From assembly GCA_002354095.1 (NCBI GenBank), contig DEKX01000038.1:62001-126000 (forward strand): a stretch of DNA of 64,000 nt. Direction: 5' to 3'. This DNA is from Prevotella sp. UBA2711 (GTDB lineage: Bacteria > Bacteroidota > Bacteroidia > Bacteroidales > Bacteroidaceae). Numbering within the stretch: position 1 is the stretch's first letter; each line of letters opens with the position of its first letter. The translations under genes were made by a program, and so were the position numbers. Of this stretch, positions 58,474 through 64,000 are shown one piece after another. Under the pieces are notes generated by a model. It worked only from the letters and a program-made list of their open reading frames with translations. It ran no database searches and was not told the DNA's origin.

Positions 58474-59973
58474 ATGATGAAGAAATTCGTATTAGCAACC
58501 TTCTTGGTTTTCAGCGCCTGCGCTTTGTTTGCCCAGGGATATCAAGTACCTAAGCGTGAATTCCGTGCAGCTTGGATACAGTGCGTAAACGGACAGTTTC
58601 AGAATATCGGTACACGGAAGATGCAGGAGACACTCACCTATCAGCTCGACGAACTGAAGAAAGACGGTGCCAATGCCATCATATTCCAAGTCAGACCTGC
58701 GTGTGATGCCCTCTATCCCAGTAAGATAGAGCCTTGGAGCCATTTCCTGACCGGACAGCAGGGAAAAGCGCCGTCGCCTTATTGGGACCCCCTGCAATGG
58801 ATGATTGACGAGTGTCATAAGCGTGGCATGGAACTGCACGCATGGATCAATCCTTATCGTGCCAAGTCGAAGTTGGCTTATGCCTTGGCTGATAATCACA
58901 TATGCAAACAGCATCCGGAGCGTGCCTTTGAATACGACGGTCTGATGCTGCTTCATCCTGCCATGCAGGAAAACCGTGACTATATCTGTACCATCGTGGA
59001 GGATATCCTGAACCGCTATGATGTGGACGGACTGCATATTGACGACTATTTCTATCCCTATCCCGTAGCAGGTGTGGAGATTCCCGATGAGAACCAGTTC
59101 AGGGCGAATCCCCAGGGCTATAGCAATAAGAACGACTGGCGCCGCCATCAGGTTGACTTGCTGATAGAACAACTCTACAATACCATTCATCGGGTGAAGC
59201 CTTGGGTGAAATTCGGTGTGAGTCCGTTTGGTATCTATCGCAATCAGAAGAACGACCCGCGAGGCAGTAAGACCAACGGCTTGCAGAACTACGACCAATT
59301 GTATGCCGACATTCTGTTGTGGATTGACAAGGGATGGGTTGACTATAACGTACCACAACTGTATTGGGAAATGGGACATAAGGCTGCCGATTACACGGAG
59401 CTGATTCGCTGGTGGAACAAATACGCAGCAGGCAGGCCCTTGTATATTGGTGAGGACATAGAGCGCACCGTTAAACATGCCGATCCGAATAATCCACAGG
59501 TTCACCAGATGGCAGCCAAGATGCGACTGCACCAGGAGAATCCTGCCGTGAAGGGGACGGTGCTATGGTATGCCAAGGTGGCTGTTGACAATATCGGCAA
59601 CTACGGTTCCAATCTCCGACAGGTGTATTGGCGCTATCCCGCCTTACAGCCACTGATGCCGCATATTGACGACCAGGCGCCTAAAAAGGTACGCAAGCTG
59701 AAGGTTATCAAGATGGGACAGCAGCAAGTGCTGATGTGGACGGCTCCTAAGTTCAAGCGCTGGGACGATGAGGCACATCAGTATGTGGTGTACTGTTTCA
59801 AGAAGGGGGAAGACCTCCAGATTGACGATCCGTCGCATATCGTGACTATTACGAAAGAGAATTACTATGAGATACCTTACTCGCTGGAGCCAGGGAAGTA
59901 CGTCTATCTGGTAACAGCCCTCGACCGAATGCAGAACGAGAGCAAACCAGTGAAGAAGAAGGTGAAGCTATAG
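58474..59973 (+). CDS. Secreted GHL10-family (DUF187) glycoside-hydrolase-like protein
   Basis: A 499-residue exported protein (MMKKFVLATFLVFSACALFAQ) matching the GHL10 family: REFRAAWIQCVNG opening, NAIIFQVRPACDALYPS, KRGMELHAWINPYRAK, and VDGLHIDDYFYPYP, the last carrying likely catalytic Asp residues. A C-terminal beta domain (about 400-499, fibronectin-like) follows. Members are thought to act on cell-wall or surface glycans, but the substrate is not established. It is the last gene of the six-gene operon. Confidence 0.85.
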   Translation: MMKKFVLATFLVFSACALFAQGYQVPKREFRAAWIQCVNGQFQNIGTRKMQETLTYQLDELKKDGANAIIFQVRPACDALYPSKIEPWSHFLTGQQGKAPSPYWDPLQWMIDECHKRGMELHAWINPYRAKSKLAYALADNHICKQHPERAFEYDGLMLLHPAMQENRDYICTIVEDILNRYDVDGLHIDDYFYPYPVAGVEIPDENQFRANPQGYSNKNDWRRHQVDLLIEQLYNTIHRVKPWVKFGVSPFGIYRNQKNDPRGSKTNGLQNYDQLYADILLWIDKGWVDYNVPQLYWEMGHKAADYTELIRWWNKYAAGRPLYIGEDIERTVKHADPNNPQVHQMAAKMRLHQENPAVKGTVLWYAKVAVDNIGNYGSNLRQVYWRYPALQPLMPHIDDQAPKKVRKLKVIKMGQQQVLMWTAPKFKRWDDEAHQYVVYCFKKGEDLQIDDPSHIVTITKENYYEIPYSLEPGKYVYLVTALDRMQNESKPVKKKVKL

Positions 59974-59982
59974 AGTTGACCG

Positions 59983-61230
59983 TTACTCATACCTCATCGA
60001 CTTGGATGGCTGAATGCGCGATACCAGGAAAGATGGGGCTATGAGTATGAAAACCGTGACGATGAGGGTCGCTACGTTCAGCAGGGCTATGAGTGGAATA
60101 TTGAGTTCCATAGGAGCCGTGTCAACGTAATAGTTAGCGGGATCCAGGTGGATGAGTCCTGTGTATTGTTGTAGTAGGACGACACCTATCCCGATGATAT
60201 TGCCCCACAGCATACCTCTGCCGATGATGAAAACGGCAAACCACAGGAAGGTGTGACGGATGCTCTTATTGCGGGCACCGAGGGCTTTGAGCAATCCAAT
60301 CATCTGTGTGCGCTCCAGGATGATGATGAGCAGTCCGCTAATCATCGTAAAGCCAGCTACACAGACCATCAACACAAGGATAATCCAAACGTTGATGTCG
60401 AGCAGCGACAGCCAGGAGAACACCTGTGGGTAGAGTTCCTGAACGGTACGTGAGGTCAGTATTTCGCCATGATGGTCGGTATGCCGGTTGACCTTCTCAA
60501 TCAGCACGTCTTCAGTAGCCTGCAACTGGCTGAAGTCTTTCACCAGGATTTCAGCCCCGCTGCACAGGTCGCTTTCCCAATTATTCAGTTTGACGGCTAA
60601 TGGCATGTCAGTGAAGCAGAGCGTCTCATCAAACTGAGTCATATTGGTTTCGTAGATGGCTGCAACGGTGAAGCGGCGTGCTCTCACATTATTATAACTG
60701 ATGAAATAGGCAAAAACCTTATCGCCCGCTTTCAGATGGAGCTTATTCGCCATCTTGCGGGAGATAACCACCTGATTGGAATTCTGCTTGCTGGAGAATT
60801 TAGGGAGCTTGCCCTCCACTAAATTTGACTCAAGGAAGTGAGTATCGTAATCTTCGCCGATGCCCTTCACGGCAACTCCCAGGAAATCCTGATCGGTCTT
60901 GAGAATACCCTGCGTCAGGGCAAAGCGTCCCACATGGCGCACACCGGGAATCTTTTGCAATACTTGTATCAAGGAATCGTCGATGCAGACGGGGTAGGGT
61001 GTAGTGCTTTGCGAAGCAATAAAACTCTCAACCTGAATATGGCTGCCGAAGCCTATCACCTTGTCCTGTATGGTATGTTTGAAACCGATGACGACGCTGA
61101 CCGTGATAATCATCACAGCCAGACCGATAGCCACCCCAATGGTAGCTATACGAATGGCAGGGCGGCTGACTTTACGATGGTCGCCGTCGTCGGAATAAAT
61201 CCTATTGGCAAGAAAAAGAGGCAGATTCAT
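59983..61230 (-). CDS. FtsX/LolE-like ABC transporter permease
   Basis: A 415-residue permease of the MacB/FtsX fold, closest in layout to LolC/LolE. The first TM segment (IRIATIGVAIGLAVMIITVS) is followed by a large periplasmic domain (about 45-270) and three C-terminal TM segments (IILVLMVCVAGFTMISGLLI; FILIAPSFLVSRIQPSKSMR). LERTQMIGLLKALGARNKSI is the coupling motif to the ATPase. The partner ATPase is not in this window. Its start overlaps the aminotransferase stop by four bases. Confidence 0.82.
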   Translation of the reverse strand: MNLPLFLANRIYSDDGDHRKVSRPAIRIATIGVAIGLAVMIITVSVVIGFKHTIQDKVIGFGSHIQVESFIASQSTTPYPVCIDDSLIQVLQKIPGVRHVGRFALTQGILKTDQDFLGVAVKGIGEDYDTHFLESNLVEGKLPKFSSKQNSNQVVISRKMANKLHLKAGDKVFAYFISYNNVRARRFTVAAIYETNMTQFDETLCFTDMPLAVKLNNWESDLCSGAEILVKDFSQLQATEDVLIEKVNRHTDHHGEILTSRTVQELYPQVFSWLSLLDINVWIILVLMVCVAGFTMISGLLIIILERTQMIGLLKALGARNKSIRHTFLWFAVFIIGRGMLWGNIIGIGVVLLQQYTGLIHLDPANYYVDTAPMELNIPLIALLNVATLIVTVFILIAPSFLVSRIQPSKSMRYE

Positions 61231-62426
61231 TCTGTTCGTCCCGGATAGGCTTCCAGTGCTTTGCGCAGTACGATGAGAGCACGCTCCAAGTCTTCTTTCT
61301 TCAAGACATAAGCAATACGCACCTGATTGATGCCGGCACCTGGAGTGGTGTAGAAACCGGCGGCAGGAGCCATCATCACCGTCTCGCCTTCATAATTGAA
61401 GTCGGCCAGACACCAGCGACAGAACTTCTCGGCGTCGTCAACAGGGAGTTTGGCTACCGTGTAGAAAGCGCCCATAGGAATAGGCGAGTAAACACCGGGA
61501 ATACGGTTGAGACCGTCAATCAGACATTTACGGCGCTCTACATATTCGTCATAGACATCGCGATAATACTCTTCCGGCGCATCGAGCGAAGCCTCGGCTA
61601 CAATCTGACCAATCAAGGGAGGCGACAGACGTGCCTGACAGAACTTCATGACCGCCTTGCGCACTTCCTGATTCTTCGTGATGAGGGCACCGACGCGGAT
61701 ACCGCATTCGCTATAGCGCTTCGATACGGAGTCAATCAGAATGACGTTCTGTTCAATGCCCTCCAAGTGGCAGGCAGAGATGTAGGGCGAACCTGTGTAG
61801 ATATACTCACGATACACTTCATCGGAGAAGAGGTAGAGATCGTATTTCTTCACCAAGTCGCGTATCTGGTTCATCTCACGGCGTGTGTAAAGGTAGCCCG
61901 TAGGGTTGTTGGGGTTACAGATCATGATGGCACGTGTGCGGTCGTTGATCAGTTCCTCGAATTTCTCAACCTTGGGCAGCGAGAAACCTTCTTCAATCGT
62001 GGTGGCAATCGTACGGATTTTAGCACCCGCAGAGATGGCAAATGCCATATAGTTGGCGTAGGCTGGTTCGGGCACTATAATCTCGTCGCCCGGATTCAGA
62101 CACGACAGGAAGGCAAACAGCACGGCTTCACTACCACCCGAAGTGATGATGATGTCGTCGGCTGTCACATTAATATTATATTTCGCGTAATAGCTCACCA
62201 GTTTCTCACGATAGCTGAGATAGCCCTGCGAGGGAGAATACTCAAGAATCGTACGGTCTATTTGTTTCAAAGCATCAAGTCCCACCTGCGGAGTAGGCAG
62301 GTCGGGCTGTCCGATGTTCAAGTGGTACACTTTCGTACCGCGTTTTTTTGCAGCTGCGGCAAGTGGAGCAAGTTTACGAATAGGTGATTCGGGCATCTCC
62401 AGTCCGCGTACAGATATTTCCGGCAT
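61227..62426 (-). CDS. Class I/II PLP-dependent aminotransferase
   Basis: A 399-residue fold-type I aminotransferase, probably aspartate- or aromatic-type. KVYHLNIGQPDLPTP, YSPSQGYLSYREKLV, ICNPNNPTGYLYTR, and the Lys of SVSKRYSECG (about residue 236, Schiff base to PLP) are in place, as is the C-terminal GINQVRIAYVL with the substrate-binding Arg. The preferred amino donor cannot be told. The permease gene starts four bases before its stop. TACCTTTG (62454-62461, minus) is the likely -7 box. Confidence 0.88.
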   Translation of the reverse strand: MPEISVRGLEMPESPIRKLAPLAAAAKKRGTKVYHLNIGQPDLPTPQVGLDALKQIDRTILEYSPSQGYLSYREKLVSYYAKYNINVTADDIIITSGGSEAVLFAFLSCLNPGDEIIVPEPAYANYMAFAISAGAKIRTIATTIEEGFSLPKVEKFEELINDRTRAIMICNPNNPTGYLYTRREMNQIRDLVKKYDLYLFSDEVYREYIYTGSPYISACHLEGIEQNVILIDSVSKRYSECGIRVGALITKNQEVRKAVMKFCQARLSPPLIGQIVAEASLDAPEEYYRDVYDEYVERRKCLIDGLNRIPGVYSPIPMGAFYTVAKLPVDDAEKFCRWCLADFNYEGETVMMAPAAGFYTTPGAGINQVRIAYVLKKEDLERALIVLRKALEAYPGRTE

Positions 62427-62453
62427 CTTAGTTTAATTTACGTAAATCGTCTG

Positions 62454-62461
62454 CAAAGGTA
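62454..62461 (-). promoter_or_regulatory. Probable -7 box for the aminotransferase-permease pair
   Basis: Minus strand TACCTTTG, 27 nt upstream of the ATG at 62426; no well-placed TTG. Confidence 0.5.
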
Positions 62462-62511
62462 CAAAATAATTCATAATTCAGCCTTCATCCTTCATAATTA
62501 TTTTAGTTTTA

Positions 62512-62543
62512 TTTGCCAATTTCATAAATTATGCTTACTTTTG
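62512..62543 (+). promoter_or_regulatory. Promoter for the pseudokinase gene
   Basis: TTTG (62512-62515), a 20-nt spacer, TACTTTTG (62536-62543), 22 nt before the ATG at 62566. Confidence 0.75.
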
Positions 62544-62565
62544 CGCATCAAAACATCAAACTGAC

Positions 62566-63807
62566 ATGAATTACGAAGAGCTAATTGCATCGCGTCGAGA
62601 CGGGAAACTGAATAAGACTCGTCTGCCTATTGGAGATTACTACCGCCAGCAAATTGACGGCAAGTATCGTAGTGTAGTGGATATTGCTGCAGAGCTGAAC
62701 AGTAATATCAAATTCAGTGAGGCACTGAAGGCTGAGTGTGAGCAGAATGCCTCTCTTACCAACCAGCACATTTTGCATTTCCGTCCGCAAACGGAGGGCC
62801 ATGATATTGTGCGTTTGGAGATGGAACAGGGCCAGTACCAACCGTTGCAGCAGGTCTTGAATGATACGCCGGCTATCGTGGCTGAGCCTAATTTCATTGA
62901 GGAGTTTACCCGTCAGTTGTTGGAGACGGCTTCCTATCTGCACGAACAGGGAGTATTTGGCGTGTGCTATTCACCGCAGACCATTTTCTTGCGCAAGGGC
63001 GATAATGCCGTATTGCTGACGCATGTAGGTTCGCATTATCTCTCGATGAGCGACCCGCAGCAAATCTATCATGACGGATTGGAGGAATTTGTAGCTCCTG
63101 AAGTGATGAATAAAGGAGCGATTGATAATCGTTGTGATATTTATTCAATCGGTAGGTTGCTGCAGAAGGTTTTCGACCAGTCGGACATGCCATTGGAACT
63201 GCGTAAGGTGGTGAAGCGTGCCGTCAGTGAGTCGCCTGAAGACCGTTTCAATACGCCTGCCGATATGTTAGCCACTATCACGCGCAAGCGCAACACCTAT
63301 CGTTCGTTCATTACGGGCATCATCGCTGTAGCTATTGCCGGCCTCGTTATTGCGCTCTATTTCGATATGATGCCGGAGAGTACTCCCGTAGAGTTTGTGA
63401 AGCCTGTTGAGCGTCAGGCAACGGACGATTTGTTGGATGACGGTTTCTCGCCTGAAGAATTAGGGGTTGTCACTGATGGCGACTCATTGGTAGCAGCCGA
63501 GCGTGCAACGCAGGAGGAATACCAAGCCAAGGCGGAAGCTATTTTCCGTAAGCGTTATACGGAGGCAGCCGACAAGATTCTTTCGAAGATATATAATAAG
63601 GATCGTATGAATGCCAGCGAGCAGAATTTCATGTCGCAAAGTGAATCAACGGTCGATGAACTGATGAAAGCCCAGCAGGAAATAGCCTCCGAATCGGCTT
63701 TAGACCCAGCAAAGAGTCAGTTGATAGCAACGGAGATTATTGAACGGCTGACGGAACAGAAGAAGAATGCCCTTGGCGGTTCTAATAGACGAGGAATACA
63801 GAAATAA
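62566..63807 (+). CDS. Membrane-anchored pseudokinase
   Basis: A 413-residue protein with a kinase-like fold at about 10-240, then one TM segment (about 250-268, ITGIIAVAIAGLVIALYF) and a charged helical extracytoplasmic tail. The C-lobe is recognisable: YLHEQGVFGVCYSPQTIFL aligns with the catalytic loop, EFVAPEVMN with APE, and DNRCDIYSIGRLL with the DxYSxG helix. The key residues are missing: the HRD motif is replaced by VCYSP, and the DFG by THVG. It is therefore probably a pseudokinase that binds partners rather than phosphorylates. A DUF4494 gene follows 14 nt downstream. Confidence 0.75.
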   Translation: MNYEELIASRRDGKLNKTRLPIGDYYRQQIDGKYRSVVDIAAELNSNIKFSEALKAECEQNASLTNQHILHFRPQTEGHDIVRLEMEQGQYQPLQQVLNDTPAIVAEPNFIEEFTRQLLETASYLHEQGVFGVCYSPQTIFLRKGDNAVLLTHVGSHYLSMSDPQQIYHDGLEEFVAPEVMNKGAIDNRCDIYSIGRLLQKVFDQSDMPLELRKVVKRAVSESPEDRFNTPADMLATITRKRNTYRSFITGIIAVAIAGLVIALYFDMMPESTPVEFVKPVERQATDDLLDDGFSPEELGVVTDGDSLVAAERATQEEYQAKAEAIFRKRYTEAADKILSKIYNKDRMNASEQNFMSQSESTVDELMKAQQEIASESALDPAKSQLIATEIIERLTEQKKNALGGSNRRGIQK

Positions 63808-63821
63808 AAATTAATATTAAT

Positions 63822-64000
63822 ATGAGATCAAGAACAGCAACCTGGTTTGAATGCAAAATCAGTTATGAGAAGACCATGGAAGATGGTCTGCAGAAAAAAG
63901 TAAATGAGAACTATACTGTTGACGCGCTGAGCTTTACCGAGGCTGAAAAGCGTATCATGGAAGAAATGTCGAGCTATATCAGTGGCGAATTTTCGGTCAA
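63822..64000 (+). CDS. DUF4494 family protein (3' end outside window)
   Basis: The first 59 codons of a Bacteroidetes DUF4494 protein: MRSRTATWFECKISYEKTME, then NYTVDALSFTEAEKRIMEEM, match the family N-terminus well. Function unknown. The frame is open to the end of the window. Confidence 0.85.
   Translation, partial: MRSRTATWFECKISYEKTMEDGLQKKVNENYTVDALSFTEAEKRIMEEMSSYISGEFSV

Noticed and set aside
58492..59532. A 346-codon minus-strand frame
   Set aside because: Antisense to the GHL10-like gene, which has strong family motifs.

Overview
The window looks like chromosomal DNA of a member of the Bacteroidales, most likely Prevotellaceae (Prevotella/Segatella-like). The evidence is repeated Bacteroidetes-type promoters (TTG or TTTG, about 19-20 nt, then TAnnTTTG); a DUF5103 type IX secretion plug protein; a six-gene Na+-NQR operon; a PPi-dependent phosphofructokinase with a GGDDS motif; a malic enzyme-phosphotransacetylase fusion; a C10 cysteine peptidase with a Prevotella-style GRRI...KG..I..GKKV tail; a DUF4494 gene; and a short MetH. 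Most of the window is ordinary core genome. About 50 protein genes, one tRNA-Arg(TCT) and two gene fragments are visible.

Layout. 1-1731: end of gyrA and a secreted TPR protein. 1876-5260: a B3/B4-domain protein, two unrecognised secreted proteins and a DUF559/Vsr-fold nuclease-like gene; the last two of these four genes each sit behind a copy of a ~143-bp promoter-bearing repeat. 5364-11175 (minus): a tight four-gene operon of a TMEM43-family membrane protein, an exported nucleoside hydrolase fused to a Zeta-toxin-like P-loop kinase, a lipoprotein that is a stand-alone copy of the same kinase, and a lipoprotein with a DxDxDG loop. 11403-16187: LMW tyrosine phosphatase, a nucleotidyltransferase-like protein, a second TPR protein paralogous to the first, and phosphohexomutase. 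16247-20592 (minus): an orphan THI5-type binding protein, a Cache-HAMP-SpoIIE-HATPase regulator, and a GMP synthetase lacking its glutaminase domain. 20593-21430: a repeat-rich gap with a nested palindrome, an orphan protein tail and the tRNA gene. 21431-28094 (minus): a six-gene operon (small DUF, acyltransferase, amidase/golvesin protein, small DUF, YgiQ radical SAM, PP2C-like). 28293-35239: pfp, GH25 lysozyme, tamB. 35436-41106: nqrABCDEF. 41285-45752: two secreted or lipid-anchored peptidases. 45790-47346: a four-helix/zinc-ribbon gene, tandem repeats, a second inverted-repeat element and a DUF3987 fragment. 47347-53412: maeB, a membrane AraC regulator without kinase domains, and the T9SS plug protein. 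53456-59973: a six-gene operon with smpB, metH, a HAD hydrolase and a GHL10 glycosidase-like protein. 59983-64000: FtsX-like permease, aminotransferase, a membrane pseudokinase and the start of a DUF4494 gene.

The most unusual content is the operon at 5364-11175. It places two homologous Zeta-like kinase modules behind export signals, one fused to a nucleoside hydrolase, next to a TMEM43 protein. Other points of interest are the two related palindromic elements (20895-21101 and 46699-46866), the duplicated promoter cassette with a short ORF, the kinase-less HTCS-like regulator, the pseudokinase, and the repeated placement of TAnnTTTG boxes only 5-9 nt before start codons. All identifications come from reading sequence by eye; no database search was run.
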